Positions 21,897 through 34,420 are shown, counted from the stretch's first letter. The stretch: 64,000 nucleotides of DNA from Cydia pomonella (GCF_033807575.1 NC_084703.1:13020001-13084000); one strand, 5' to 3'. Notes: a model not told the origin generated them from the sequence alone. Numbers and translations are program-made.

Positions 21897-24039
21897 GTAT
21901 GGTAGAGCGTTGACTGAATATAACAAATAAATCAGGAAGGCAAAAAGGTCATGAAGAAGATTCTGTGAAGAGATTGCCCAAACTCATAAAGGGGCGCATA
22001 ATTCACAGAATACTCTCCAATACACCAACCAACTATCTCGGTCTCCTTAAAAGACCAGATGGCACATTTACGAACACAGAAGAGGAAACTCTGGACTTGC
22101 TCAAAGGCACCCACTTTCCCGGTTCGTACTCAACCAGTAATACAAAACTTTGCGCCCAACGGAATACTCGATTCTACAGGGCACGCAAAATCGACTGAAA
22201 TTTGGCAACTAACATCTGCAGGCCATAAAAAATTTAATGGGCATTGGGAAAATTTAAATCGGCGTTACCGGCGCTCTTACAGCAAGGACAGGACCTCCTT
22301 CTCCAGCATCTGACCAGAATATTCCACGCAAGTTTCGCGTGGGGAAATATACCAGATAAATGGACTCGGCTCAAGGTACGATTTATACCAAAAGCAGGGA
22401 AAAAGGACTACTCACAACCTAAATCGTTCAGACCAATTAGTCCAACATCGTTCCTACTCAAAACGATGGAAAGAATAATTAATCAGCACATTAGAGCCAA
22501 ATACCTGGTGGAAAGACCACTAAGTGTAAACCAACATGCTTACCAAAGGGGACAATCTACGGAGACTGACCTATTCAACCTGGTTGACAAGGAGCAGAAA
22601 ACCTTAGAGGACAAACACACTGCGCTTTGTGCATTACTTGATGAGGTGGGTGCTTTGGACAACACGCCCACAGAGACCATACTCAATGGTATGAAATCAA
22701 AGGGAGTAAACGAAACATCCATCAGATGGGTACATAGCATGCTCTTGAACAGAGTAGCCACTCTGACTCTCATTTCCATAGAGCATGAATTATGTACCAC
22801 AAAAGGGTGTTCACAAAGAGGCGTTCTATCCCCACTATTATGGGCCCTAGCAGTGGACCAACTTCTTGCAGTTATGTCAGGCCAAGACTATGATACACAA
22901 GGATACGCCGACGACCTTGCAGCCATCATCAAAGGCCTCTGCCTCCACACTATATCCAAGCAAGGAGCTCTAAACGCAATATTTAAATGGTGTAGAGAAA
23001 ATGACTTGTCTATTAACCCGAGCAAGACTGTGATGGTGCCATTCAGAAAAAAACGAAAGTTCGAAAAGCTTACAGACCCAACACTTAATGGACAAATTAT
23101 ACCGTTCTGAGATCAAGTCACTTTCAACCAAAAGTTAACTTGGAACCCTCACTTGGGAAATATTACACAAAAAGCAAAAATGGCCATGTGGCGAGGCTGT
23201 TGAATGGCAGGAGCAAGATGGGACATAAGACCCAAAATTTCTATGTGGTTATACACAGCGGTGGTGAAGCCCATAACCAGGCTCCCGGCTCCGCAGTGTG
23301 GTGTAACAAAATACGGAATAGACACTTTACACAGCCTGCAACGCACGACTTGTTTAACAGTAACAGGGGCTTACTCCTCGACACCGGGGGCGGCCCTAGA
23401 TGCACTGCTGGACATCTCACTCCACCGCTCTCAAGCAATAACCAAACTCAAGGCCTGGGTTTTTTAATAGAACCCTTAGCATGCCCACTGGTGACATGCA
23501 CACCGAATGTCGTTTTACCAAATTGTACACAATAGAAATACCTCCTAGAGCCAAATGGACCAATGACCAAATGTAAGTCGCGGAGAGAAGCCACAATTGG
23601 TGCACGGATGGTTTCAAGAAAGGCAATGATGTAGGATCTGGGACCTATGGAGACAGACCTAAGCTCAGAGCTAGCATCAGCAAGGGCACACAGACCTCAA
23701 TCTTCCAGACAGAAGTTTTCGTCATTAACAAATGTGCGGAGATCAACCTGAATGATGTGATAGAAACCTAAGACACCAACAGATCTACATCCACTAAGAC
23801 AGCCAGACTGTTCTGCTGACACTAGACTCCCTAAGTCAAACTCAAAACTAGTCCAGAACTGTAAAACAAATCTAAATAAATGCACGGGCTAACTCCAACG
23901 AAGTCACACGAAGTAGATGGTTACCATGGCACTCCGACATTAACGGAAACGAATAAGCAGATGCACTTGGTAGAAAGAGCGCAGACTCACCCTTTGTCGG
24001 CCCAGAACCGTTCTGTGGAATCACAAAACGGAACACATA

Positions 24040-24735
24040 TTCTTGAAATTTTATTGGAAATTTTTGACATCAAATATCACCAAGTTAATGTTGATGGTTG
24101 ACCTAGAGTAGTTATGGCCTGACCAAAGCCCGGCGTGACGTCGTGCACTCTAGCGCCAACTAGCGGATCGTTATCGAAGCGCAACAGACTTCAATATAAC
24201 ATCTAGTTTAGATATAAGGACACAATACGACAAATGGCGCATTAATTAATATTTTAATTCATAAATTGGACTAGGGCATTATAAAAGGACTTTACCTTTG
24301 CCTCCAGGTACTTCAAATGAGTAATTGCCAAAGCAAAAATGCTGCAAATTGCTAGAATTGGCGTGAAATTACGTACTTGGAAAACGCGTGCGTTCTGGGG
24401 GCCGATTTTGAATTTCGAGAGCTTTCACTCGAAAATCTGTGGAAAACAGCGAATTGATATTTTTGAAAAACGAGCAATAGAAATTGGGAATCTAGTGGTA
24501 TTGTCCACTCGTTTGCAATTCTATGAGGAAGTCTCCTACACCGGCCGCATATTTCTCGGGAAAACGTCATCGAGAGTCGTAATAATTATGTGAAATGGAA
24601 ACTTCCCTAAAATATTTTTTTTTACCGCAGCAAAAGCTTGCGTTTATGGTGTCAGTGTCACCTCGTTTTGAAATCACTATATATATTCATTGGCTATTAG
24701 GTTAGGTTAGGTTAGCTTGTTGTTTATTATTGGCT
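24040..24735. other. Unclassified intergenic segment
   Basis: It includes a 24330-24600 stretch with open frames on both strands (24339-24593 + and 24352-24570 -) and motifs GGGGGCCGATTTTGAAT and GAATCTAGTGGTATTGTCCA. Both open frames in the same place and no protein-like composition suggest a repeat rather than a gene. The rest shows nothing. Confidence 0.4.
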
Positions 24736-24738
24736 AAG

Positions 24739-25036
24739 CGGTGGTGGCCGAGTGGATATGACGTCCGACTTTCAATCCGGAGGTCGCGGGTTCAAATCCT
24801 GGCTCGCACCAATGAGTTTTTCGGAACTTATGTACGAAATATCATTTGATATTTACCACTAGCTTTTCGGTGAAGGAAAACATCGTGAGGAAACCTGCAT
24901 ACATCTGCGAAGAAATTCTAAGGTGTATGTGAAGTCCCCAATCCGCATTGGGCTAGCGTGGGGACTATAGCCCAAGCCCTCTCGCGCATGAGAGGAGGCC
25001 TGTGCCCAGCAGTGGGACGTATATAGGCTAAATTAT
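24739..25036 (+). repeat. SINE family B, full-length copy (tRNA-derived)
   Basis: A-box TGGCCGAGTGG at 24745-24755 and B-box GGTTCAAATCC at 24789-24799. A central core follows (ATTTACCACTAGCTTTTCGG, TGAAGGAAAACATCGTGAGG), then the tail ATCCGCATTGGGCTAGCGTG and GCCCAGCAGTGGGACGTATA. The core is shared with the copies at 29196, 42705 and 46940, which carry a different 3' tail. It is not a functional tRNA: no paired acceptor stem, and SINE body follows. Confidence 0.85.
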
Positions 25037-25039
25037 TAT

Positions 25040-27640
25040 ATTAGGTTAGGGGCATTTTTTGTTGTCTTACATGGTTATAGCCTTTATTCGATTTGAAGTT
25101 TAGCTTTATATATTTACTTAAAACTAACGTTCATGTTTTTCTTTCTGAGTGCTTGATAAATAGTTACCTACTGGGTAGCTTTCACTCAGATGCATTAAGT
25201 AAGATTTCATAAGACCTGAAAAATCGGCTAATGTCTTAGAGTTCGCATCAAAAGGACTAATTCATACTAACATAAGATAACATTTGTCATAAAATTATAA
25301 TTTCTGAATAAAAAATGCGTATTTATGTTATTATTATTTTTATAGAAGCCCCTTCAAAATATACTCCTCCATATGGAGAGTGAGTACGAGTATATATTGT
25401 TTTTTTATTATCAATTAAACATATTCAAACCGAGTAGATCCGTAATAACACGTTTACTAACTCTGAACTTGATATAATTTGAAATAAGTATTGAACTCAA
25501 TCATAAAGGTACCTTTCCGACCGGCGGCGAAAGTGACTAGTGATCGACTATATTTCGCAATCAAAGTTTAGGTGTATGTCTCGTGTGAATAAAACAGAAA
25601 GATGTATTATTTCAATATTAGATCAAAGACAACACTCGGTCACAAAAAAAAAAAACATTTTTATAATGGCTACTCGCATTCGTCGGATGCGGGAAAGCTA
25701 ATTTAAGTTAAAGCAACGGGCAACGCTATTGGCTCTTTTATAGCGTGAGCCATGAATACGAACCCTTTATGAAGGCCCAGGAATGTTTATAAAATATATT
25801 TATATTACTTAGTTATAATGAATTAAAAATATTATTTTTATCATAGATTAATTTTAAATCTCCAATATAATATGAATAATTAAGTACGTAGGATCGACTA
25901 TTTACATGATAAATTAACAATTTTATATTTATTTTCTAGCAGTTCATATCATTAATACGCTTAAAAAAATTAAGTTTGTATCATGTTAAAAATGTTTTTT
26001 CATTATTATTATTTACGATATTATACGCATATATTTAATTCCAAACATGATTTCAACACATTTATTTCAAAAAAACTGCGTTACGAGGGGTCATATCTTA
26101 TGTTAACACTAAAATGGCAGCATATGTATTAGAGTATTAGACTATTTTAGCTGAATTAGACTATGGGAACGCATAATCTTGTACACTTTTCAGCGTAACC
26201 CATCCCTGGTGGGATTAGCCGTTCCTGTACTTACACAGGGTACCTACTACCAAACAGTTATTGATTGTAATAGAGAGGTGAAGTCTATGATAACAGCATG
26301 CCCGATAGCTTGACAGCCGGAACAGATGGCGCTGTACTGCACCATATGTTTTCTGATCATCGAATTGTAAAACGTCAAATTTTGACCGCCAAAGTTACCG
26401 CATAAGCGGAGCCGTACAGCGCCATCTCGTTTAGTTGTCAAATTTGAAGTACGACATTGTCTTAAGGTGGTTCGACTAGGTTACCCAAAGCTTAAACCTC
26501 ATTAGATGGCGCCACAATTGCAAATTTTGAGTTTTAATTTTTTTGTGGAGTAGTCTTGGTATTTCTATACTGTAAATTATGTTTAGCGCACTCTTTAAAT
26601 AAATATTGAACTATTACAACAAACATTGAACACTTCATTGTACAAAAACTACCCCTTAATGTCGACAGAATGTTTCTTGACTCTATTTCTAAGTATCACT
26701 CACACATTCAAACAGTCTTACTGGGATCCTTGTAGTAGACAATTTGGCACAGCGTGAGTAGGCTTCAATAGCGTTGCGGTATGTACGTGGAAATACATGC
26801 AAGAGGATGTGGGTTCGAGACTCATTAATTTTTTTTTTGTTATCAGTATTATCAAGTACCTATTATTAATAAATTATTTTATGAGAAATCTGAGCGTTTT
26901 CCATAAAAATATTAAAAATCTGATTCTCACACATCATGATATTTTTGGGTTCTTCCAACTCAGAATCACTAGCATAATCAATCCTCGTGCTAAAAAAACC
27001 CGAAAATTTGTATTGAAATTTTAGTTTTACACTGAAATTTCTTTCACACTAAAATGTGACGTAATGGTATGGATATTTTAGGATATCTTTTTTTAATGCT
27101 AGGGTGGAGAAGATTCTAAGTAGAATGAACCTAAAAAAGTCCAAATTTGTAAGTCAGATTTTCCGGTATTTTTTTCAAAAAAAAACGCTGTTTTGTTCTA
27201 AAATTAAAGCAATCACTTACTGCCCAGCCTTTAAAAAAGTAGGTACTATTTTACAGTAGAATAAAAAAAAAATACGATACATATAATTAAATTACAGTGA
27301 GTTACAAAATTGCATGGCCTTCTATTTATAACCATTATAAAAAGAAATGAGATATTTACCATGTTTGTTTATATTATTGATTTCCCGGTATTTTGACACA
27401 ACTAGAAGTTTTACACAATGCCTAGAGATAGAAAATTATTTATTTATTTTATTTATTGTCAATTTCATTCAACGGATCACATCATATCCAATTTATGTGT
27501 TTATGTATTGCATTGTTTTCTACCTAGTTGGTTATTAAATTCTGTTACTGCAATAATCTTTATCTACATAAAATATACCAACGAAAATTTAATAAAGTAT
27601 ATATTAAAATGAAGTACACAAAATCAGGAATTACATATGA
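25040..27640. other. AT-rich intergenic sequence, one small foldback, no gene seen
   Basis: Stops interrupt every frame. Short ORFs at 26797-27024 and 27347-27612 are Phe/Ile/Tyr-rich, as expected of AT-rich noise. Only the foldback at 26323-26427 and a GATGGCGCC-containing tract near 26504 stand out. Confidence 0.5.
26323..26427. mobile_element. Foldback core (105 bp)
   Basis: CAGATGGCGCTGTAC at 26323-26337 is inverted as GTACAGCGCCATCT at 26414-26427. No target duplication was recognised. Confidence 0.55.
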
Positions 27641-27645
27641 CAATA

Positions 27646-28127
27646 TCATTCAAAATCGCCTCCTCTGGCTTTGACACAGGCCCTCAAACGACGAGGCCAG
27701 TCATCAATAGCGGCACGCACGATTGTCATGTCTAATTCCGTCACTGTCTTAACTATGGCCCGCTTGATGGAGTTAAGATTTGTGTGGGGTTTAGCACAGG
27801 CTTTCTCCTCAATAACCTGCTATATGGCATAATCCAGGGGGTTAAGGTCCGGGCTGGAGGACGGCCAGTCTTCGTGGGCAATAAAGTCAATTTTGTTCCT
27901 TCGAAACTAGGTTTGAGTTGTTTTTGCCTTATGTGCAGGAGCTGAGTCCTGTTCAAAGATCCATGGCTGGTTTTGAAATAGGGTGTGGCTTAAGGGCTTC
28001 ACTATTGGTTCGAGAACGGTTTCCAGTTTCCGGTTTTCACACCTTTTTCACAGACATGAATCTGTGTTAGCCCTGAGTATGACACACCCAAAATCATGTT
28101 TGGCGGGTGCCCACATTTGTGTATCGC
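27646..28127 (-). pseudogene. maT-like (DD37D) mariner transposase, C-terminal remnant
   Basis: Read on -: HPPNMILGVSYSG, CEKGVKT, EQDSAPAHKAKTTQ, HEDWPSSSPDLNPLDY, EKACAKPHTNLNSIKRAIVK, RAAIDDWPRRLRACVKARGG and DFE before the stop at 27646-27648. The spacing between the Asp of QDS and the last Asp of PLDY is 37 residues, as in the maT/DD37D group. The N-terminus and first Asp are missing, and frameshifts and stops interrupt it. Confidence 0.85.
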
Positions 28128-28129
28128 AA

Positions 28130-28605
28130 TAGGGTTGTTTCCATCTACAAATCTTAGGGCATAATTGTATCCCAATAAATTCTTTTGGATTATAAGAACA
28201 TGTTAAACTACTTTTAGGGGACCTGTAATGACCATATTTTTGTAAATATTGAATTTAAAATATATTTTGGCACACGTCACGTGACCAAACTCGAAACGTC
28301 TTTGAAGATTCTGATGACGTCACAACTCTCGGATTAACATACACTGTTGACAGTTAGGCGTTAAACAACAAAGGACAAATGTCAGTTGACAGTTCGTATC
28401 TTCTACGTGTGTATGTAGTTATGTGTCAAACCGTAAACTGTGACGTCATACAATTTTCAAAGAGCGTTTTGGGCGCGAAAGCATCTGTCAAAATATATTT
28501 TGTTAATTTAACATATTTAAAGCCGTTTTTAGTATAAAAGCTGAATTTTAAGGCAACTTTTAGTTAATATAGAAAGTAATACAAGCGTTTCAAAAAATTG
28601 GAATA
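28130..28605 (+). mobile_element. TA-flanked MITE, copy 1 (inverted partner at 52597-53075)
   Basis: It begins TA-GGGTTGTTTCCATCTACA. It is inverted relative to 52597-53075, sharing AATATTTACAAAAATATGGT (as complement), TGACGTCACAACTCTCGG and TTGACAGTTAGGCG. The terminal CAACCC of the right end is decayed here. It abuts the maT remnant. Confidence 0.8.
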
Positions 28606-28609
28606 CGAT

Positions 28610-29195
28610 TCTCTTTTAGGCCCCAATTCATTATATATACGACGAGATAAGCGTTATGTGTGGTATATAATTATAGCTCACAAATCCACCACATTATGTC
28701 ATTGTAAAATCTTCGCTGGTCTCAGGTGTTGTCGAGGTGATAAATAATAGTGGACTGTAGTATAGACGCTGGTTTACTTCAAAAAATACAAGAATACAAA
28801 AAGTGGCAAAGTGAACAGTCGTTGGGAATTGGATAGCAACCGTAAGTTTTTAAAAGCTCTGTAAACTGTCAAAGTTTTGAATATAAAATTACCATAGTGA
28901 AATTAGAACATAGAGATATTGAATAACGATTGAATTTATACATTTCATTGAATATTTTAATTAAAAATATGCATTCTGAATGAAATTAATTATAAGAATA
29001 TTTGGATACATTAAATTAAATTATATAAAAAAATATTGATTTTTAATTGCAAACATTAATGACTTAACCTAACGAATGAAGAATCAAAAATGAGTCCATT
29101 TTTGAACGATTCGTAACAGTCATTTTTTATTTTTTCGGTAGCATTTGTTTTAACGGAAATAAAGAGGTTGCAAATCGAGTAACAGAACTTCAGAA
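28610..29195. other. Intergenic sequence, nothing recognised
   Basis: AT-rich with no supportable ORF; the ORF at 29056-29271 (-) overlaps the SINE core that starts near 29196 and is not a gene. Confidence 0.4.
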
Positions 29196-29430
29196 CAGAT
29201 ATCATTTGATATTTACCAGTCGCTTTTCGGTGAAGGAAAACATCGTGAGGAAACTGGACTAATCCCAACAAGGCTTAGTTTTACCCTCTGGGTTGGAAGG
29301 TCAGATGGCAGTGGCTTTCGTAAAAACTAGTGCCTACGCCAAATCTTGGGATTAGTTGTCAAAGCGGACCCCAAGCTCCATTGAGCCGTGGCAATATGCT
29401 GGGACAACGCTAGGAAGAAAGAAAGAAATC
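29196..29430 (+). repeat. SINE family B-like fragment with the alternative tail
   Basis: It starts in the shared core (ATATCATTTGATATTTACCA, GTGAAGGAAAACATCGTGAG). It then continues with AATCCCAACAAGGCTTAGTT and TGGGTTGGAAGGTCAGATGG, and ends GGCAATATGCTGGGACAACG. The last 90 bp recurs inverted at about 17200-17270. The tRNA head is missing. Confidence 0.7.
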
Positions 29431-29817
29431 GAGTAACAGAACTTAGTAACCAACTAGGTATAATAGTTATGATGTAAATGTCCATATCATGTTGGAGTCA
29501 TATAAATACGTATTAGCCAACTAGGTAATTATTCAAGATCAATACACTTAGCTCCCTTAGGTATTCGCCTAAGTACAATCTCGGGCAAAATTGAGTTTTA
29601 TAAAAGTGAACTAGTTTCTAGGTCATATTTTCTATGAATTGGTCATTTTTGTAGACTCCAATTACAGTTACACTTTTCTTGGTTTTTCGCGGACCAGAAT
29701 ATCGATGATTTTTGTAACTTGATTTAGACGTTGCTATCATTTTCAAACCAAAAACACATAAAATCACAATTCAGAACATGCGGCAGCGTTGTTTTCTATC
29801 AAGTACCTCAAGCACCA

Positions 29818-29949
29818 GGGCGGCTACCGGGAAAATCGAAATTCGTCAATTTCGGGCATTTTTCTCTGTCACTCTAATTACGTCTTAGTGAGAGTAAAAG
29901 AGAAAGATCCCCGCAATTTGCGAATTTAGGTTTTCGCGGTAGGCCCCCA
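29818..29949. mobile_element. MITE family C copy, both ends preserved
   Basis: Left GGCGGCTACCGGGAAAATCG and right, complemented, GGGCCTACCGCGAAAACCTA. The internal arms match the copies at 14636 and 45472. Confidence 0.7.
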
Positions 29950-29967
29950 GGTCCTGTCAAGTTTCAG

Positions 29968-30440
29968 CAGTGTTGCCAGGCGAGCGGAAGAGAATTATCG
30001 TACTTGAGTGTCAATATTATTGTACCGTTGAAAAAAATATCGTACGCCAATCAAAAAGGCAGCCCCTAAAAATGTCTAGCAAAATAAGCTTAAATTTCCA
30101 ATTAATAATAAAAAAAAGACAATTTTCGTCTAAATTGCGCAAAAAATCTGTTTATGTTTGTGTATTTTTGGGATAGACTCAAACGGTATACAGGAAATTG
30201 AGACATTTTAAACTTTAAACTTACACCAAGGAGCCGAACACCCAAAAGATACTAATTTTAGCCTATTTCTGAGAGAAAGTGTCATATTTTGCTTCAAATT
30301 ACTAGACTTTTAAGGTGGCATCATCCAAGGGCTGAAATTATAGTACTTTAGTGTACGATAATGCTCTTTGGAACATTACGTCATACCGGGGCCCAAATTA
30401 TCGTACATGTACGACAATTATCGTACGCCTGGTCACACTG
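29968..30440. mobile_element. hAT-like element, 473 bp, with imperfect 8-bp duplication
   Basis: Ends CAGTGTTGCCAGGCG (left) and CAGTGTGACCAGGCG (right, complemented). AGTTTCAG at 29960-29967 and AGTGTCAG at 30441-30448 differ by one base. Subterminal ATTATCGTAC motifs repeat at both ends and internally. Non-coding. Confidence 0.75.
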
Positions 30441-30449
30441 AGTGTCAGT

Positions 30450-31757
30450 GTCGACAGAGTCAGCTAAAAACGCGTCAAACATCGCAACGTCGCGCCGATG
30501 GCCGCCCGGGGCATGGAGTGGCAACGTCGCAATGTATTTGTACACGACATTTGTCACACACACATGAGTAAAATTTATAAAAATATAACGTTGATTATTG
30601 CATGATTTCTGTATGAAACAAAGTTTTTCTATTAATTTAGCGCAAATGAATATTCGAAAGTAGATAGATGCGCAACAATTTATGTAATAATATTGTGTAA
30701 TTAATTAATAAATAGCGATTGTATTTTGTATGAAAATCGAACCACCTTAATTAGACTCCTCATCTTACACAATTAGATAATTCTTTGGTACTACTAATGT
30801 AGTGAATCAGTCCTTTTAGAAACTGATTGGAGGATCATTTAATTCATCATTTACATTGAGCATAGCACATAAAATAATGATTATAGATTTTATTCAGTCA
30901 GGTTGCCTAACCTAACTAACGTAGGCATGATCTCGACATTAGTTTGTGGCATATAAAACAGTATGATAGCACTAGAACTTTAACATTTTGCTATAGCCTC
31001 CTAGGGCCCACAGTCCCACCTATAGTATTTATTAAGGTCGATAAAATTTTAATTCAATGGGACCTGAGTTGCATTTGTTTTGTTTCGTTTATTTCAAAAC
31101 AAAACAAAATCAACTATATATCCTACAGTAATATTCAACATTACTGTTCAAATTTAACTTGTACATTTTCGACTTTGTTTCTCGCATGATTGGAGGCCTT
31201 AGGAGGGGATATGGTATTTCTAGAAAATAGTTAAGTACGTACACATAATGTATGGAATACAAGCTTATTCGGTGGATGAACAGGTACTTTTAGTCAAGTT
31301 ACTATAAATCTAGATGACATTGACATAGCGCAACATTAACAACCACAAAAATATAATTCCTAGAAAACATTCAATTCAAAAGTATGCAGTACATTTGTAT
31401 TTTATTCAGCATCGAATGGCAATTACAATGATCGCATTTTAGAATCTGCAGAACATGTTCCACACACACGTTAAAAATAATTACATACATCGCATGAAAC
31501 ATGTTTTGTATAAACACACAAGAGTAAATCATAATATATTTCAACCATTAATGAGATCATTTCAAATTACTTAAATAAAAACAAACAATTAAATATACTT
31601 ATGGAGAGATTCATCAAAATGGCGAGAATTTGTTATTAAATACTGTATAAGGAACTTTTAATTAGACTTAAAAGGTATTCGGAAAAACCCTCTGCATACA
31701 AACCGTAAGTGCATCACTCGGTTGAGCAAAGCCGTAATAATAGCCATTAAAAGCAAA
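30450..31757. other. Intergenic sequence, nothing recognised
   Basis: A GC-richer 30470-30560 stretch contains GTCGCGCCGATGGCCGCCCG, and CAACGTCGC occurs twice within 60 bp. Otherwise it is AT-rich without supportable genes. Confidence 0.4.
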
Positions 31758-31952
31758 TGGGGAAATTCCAGGAGACTGTAACGTCAATTGCCAATTCTTT
31801 CGTGTGTTCTTACATTAATGAAGCGAATTTAAGTGTCTGTATGTCTGGCGTAGCCCTACAGGTAGATATCTGGATAGTTAAATTTGTTTAATTAATGTTA
31901 GAACACACGAAATAATTGGTGACTGACGTTACAGTCTCCTGGAATTACCCAA
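31758..31952. mobile_element. Foldback MITE with about 62-bp arms
   Basis: TGGGGAAATTCCAGGAGACT through TTTCGTGTGTTCTTACATTAAT on the left is inverted on the right as ATTAATGTTAGAACACACGA through AGTCTCCTGGAATTACCCA. The loop is about 70 bp. Confidence 0.75.
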
Positions 31953-32235
31953 TGTAATTTGAAGACTAAACTTAAAAAAGGCATGCATATACTTTTTGGA
32001 TTGACGTCAACAAAATTAATCTCAATTTAGTGATATTAATCAAATACACACAAAAATATACATCATTTTACATCAATACTATAATTATGTCATGAATGTA
32101 TTTAGAAAATGATTAAAATTATTACGCTGCCTTTAAAATACTTTTGTACATAAATCAGGTAAATAAAATTTGAAACACCAATTCCGTTAGTACTAGAACG
32201 GAGCTCGATAATAGCAAGTCTTTAATCGTGTAAAT

Positions 32236-32430
32236 CAGTACCCCTAGTGTAACTAAATTCGATTTTGAAACGTGACGTACGCGTTTGCGTTTAGTCTCAT
32301 TTTGTATTGGATTTAGAAAGAGCGCGCCAAGCGGGACGTTTTGGAAACTCAAAATCCTATACAAAATGAGACTTAACGCAAACGCGTTCGTCACGTTATG
32401 ATGTCGATAAAAGTTACACTAGGGGTACTG
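32236..32430. mobile_element. Foldback MITE, 195 bp
   Basis: The ends are CAGTACCCCTAGTGTAACT and its near-exact complement at 32412-32430. Inner arms CGTTTGCGTTTAGTCTCATT and AATGAGACTTAACGCAAACG mirror each other. The 79-codon ORF across it (-) is an artefact of the element. Confidence 0.8.
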
Positions 32431-33312
32431 AACATATATCTATCAAAACTATCCTACGTCCTTTAAAATCACTAATGTGTACCTTCCATTTCATTTTCAT
32501 TGAACTAGTAGACGAAACATGAACTTTATTTTTAGGATATTTTATACATATGTATCGTAATTAAAAATACTGCAGCATTTACCTACTGTCAGGACTCTTA
32601 TCATAGTTATCATTCGGAGTCTATTGCCAAGTAGGTACAAGCTAATATGTAATATAGCATTTTTGGTACTAGCTTGTAATTTTTTTGTTCCATAATAATC
32701 TGATTAAATGTCAACAATATCAACAACTGATCAATGCAGTTTAACATTTTTGTACAGTTTAAAATAAGTAATGTAATGGAAGTTGAACACATTTTTTCTC
32801 AGCATTGAATGATTTAATCGTTGATAAGTAATACAAACCCAATGCTAATATGTGTTGTAAACAAGAGCTCAGAAAAGGCCTGTTATTTTTAAAGTTTCCA
32901 ATTATGTATAATATAGAAAAAAAATACCAGTATTCATAATCAAAAACAAGTCTTTCAGAGCAAAAAGTACATAATGTAAGTAGACTGACTCGGTAAAAAT
33001 AATAGTTTTCTTGAGCCGGTATTCAACCTATAGGATAATTCATGGACGACCCCATGTGTCAACAGATGACATTAGTAACATAAGAATAGGTCACCTTTTC
33101 CGAGCTCTGATTTTAAACGAAATTACACGTTTGTACAGTCAGCATCCAAGAGATAGTGACAGCCAAAGTGGCCAAATATATCGTAACTAACCTCTGTTAC
33201 TATACAGGGTGATTCATAACGCGTGATCAGAAATATGTGGTTCTTAATATGAGCGGTTAGTATAGACACTTGCATGTACGAGTAAGAATATCCAAATATC
33301 TGTAAATGTAAT

Positions 33313-33415
33313 AGTTATTTACCATACAAGTGCGGAGAGAAGGAAATTCGCAACGAATTAAAACACGGCCGAAGGGAGTAAGTTGCACCATATGTACTGT
33401 AAAAGTTTTGTATCA
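33313..33415. mobile_element. Fragment of MITE family D (fuller copy at 43069-43287)
   Basis: Shares ACAAGTGCG, GAAATTCGCAACGA, TTAAAACACGGCCGAAGGGA and ATATGTACTGTAAAA with the element in the RasGEF1 gene. Only about half of the foldback is present. Confidence 0.6.
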
Positions 33416-33622
33416 AGCAAAAACGTCCGCAAACGATGATTATGATGCTTAGCGGCTCAGGATGAATTCGTCCACAATCCTATTTCGTCACCTTTTTAAG
33501 TTAACCACATTGCCACATCATCCACTGTTCAATTTCAATTTCAATTTTTAGAATCAATTTCCCACCAAAATTTTTAGAAGAAATTTTAGAAGCCTTCGTA
33601 ACGAGCTATAGTCCACCACATC

Positions 33623-33759
33623 CTATATAGGCCACGGTGCTAACTCGTCACTATTCCTAAATCGACCACGTGCTAACTTGTCACCATGCCTATATCACCT
33701 TAGCACTCTTCTACAAAAGACATACGAATGGTGACGAGTAAGCACTGTGGACCATATAG
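33623..33759. mobile_element. Foldback with 34-bp arms
   Basis: CTATATAGGCCACGGTGCTA and ACTCGTCACTATTC (33623-33656) are mirrored by GAATGGTGACGAGTAAGCAC and TGTGGACCATATAG (33726-33759). Confidence 0.65.
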
Positions 33760-34324
33760 CAATATGTACAAGATAAGAATGTGGACGTATTAGGAAGGTG
33801 ACGATTAGGAATTATATGCTGACGACATGGCATTACAGTTGCATATTCATACACCGTAATTCAACGTTACGACATAAGATTTTACATTCAAACACGATAA
33901 GCATTTCGAGAAAGTTATCCCAAGTCACTTATGCCGAACAACAGTCTAATTCGTCGAATGATAAAAATGCTTTGCTTTTAATGTACATGAACACTGTTAG
34001 GTATCTAAAACTCACATGATGATAGTGTTTGACAACATTAATAAACTGAGTACTCGTTCGATGATTCAGTCAATTCTACATAGGTACGGTTATGTGTACA
34101 TTGCAATAAAGCCACATGACTAGTAGAGTGACCGTGAATGTTTCATTGGGGATCATTTTTATTAAATTGATCATGAATTAATTGTGATTTAAACTATTGC
34201 TCCGCGTTAGTTTTAGGAAGCCATATCGGGAAATGTGATTACTGTTCATGACTTAAAAGTCACCTGTAGAAACAAGGATGTATTCCGATATATTTTTCCG
34301 CATTGGGTGTTACTATCTATTTGG

Positions 34325-34420
34325 TGACTGTACACTATAGATACACTATAGACAATATAGATAGATTGTACACTGTACAGTACTGTAACTGTACACTGTA
34401 CAGTCTATAGTGTACAGTCA
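34325..34420. repeat. Nested palindromic tract
   Basis: TGACTGTACACTATAG at 34325-34340 is the exact complement of 34405-34420. Between them CTGTACACTGTACAG-like motifs repeat, so several alternative hairpins are possible. Confidence 0.7.

Larger units (their letters stand above)
19610..24035 (+). pseudogene. Decayed RNase-H-bearing LINE (Jockey/LOA/I-like), split by a Transib insertion
   Basis: This is a 5'-truncated non-LTR retrotransposon. The endonuclease end is at 19630-19760 (IDLRLTYTSNERDVTLV, ADKWVSSENSM). A linker follows to 20066 (RNPKDTSWEAYKADLDNRL). It resumes after the insertion at 21897 with GRALTEYNK and KRLPKLIKGR-type blocks. The reverse transcriptase is best preserved at 22244-23107 (IPKAGKKDYSQPKSFRPIS; YADD at 22904-22915). 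The thumb region is at 23110-23470 (WLYTAVVKPI, TVTGAYSSTPGAALDALL) and RNase H at 23590-24030 (CTDGFK, RWLPWHSDINGNE, ADALGRKSADSPFVGPEPF). There are many frameshifts and stops, so it is dead. The clade is inferred from the RNase H and the GPEPF-type tail. Confidence 0.85.

Noticed and set aside
24741..24812. Possible tRNA gene (good A- and B-boxes)
   Set aside because: The acceptor ends do not pair and the sequence runs into a SINE body and tail; it is a SINE head.
32155..32394. 79-codon ORF on -
   Set aside because: It spans a palindromic MITE and its codons follow the inverted repeat.
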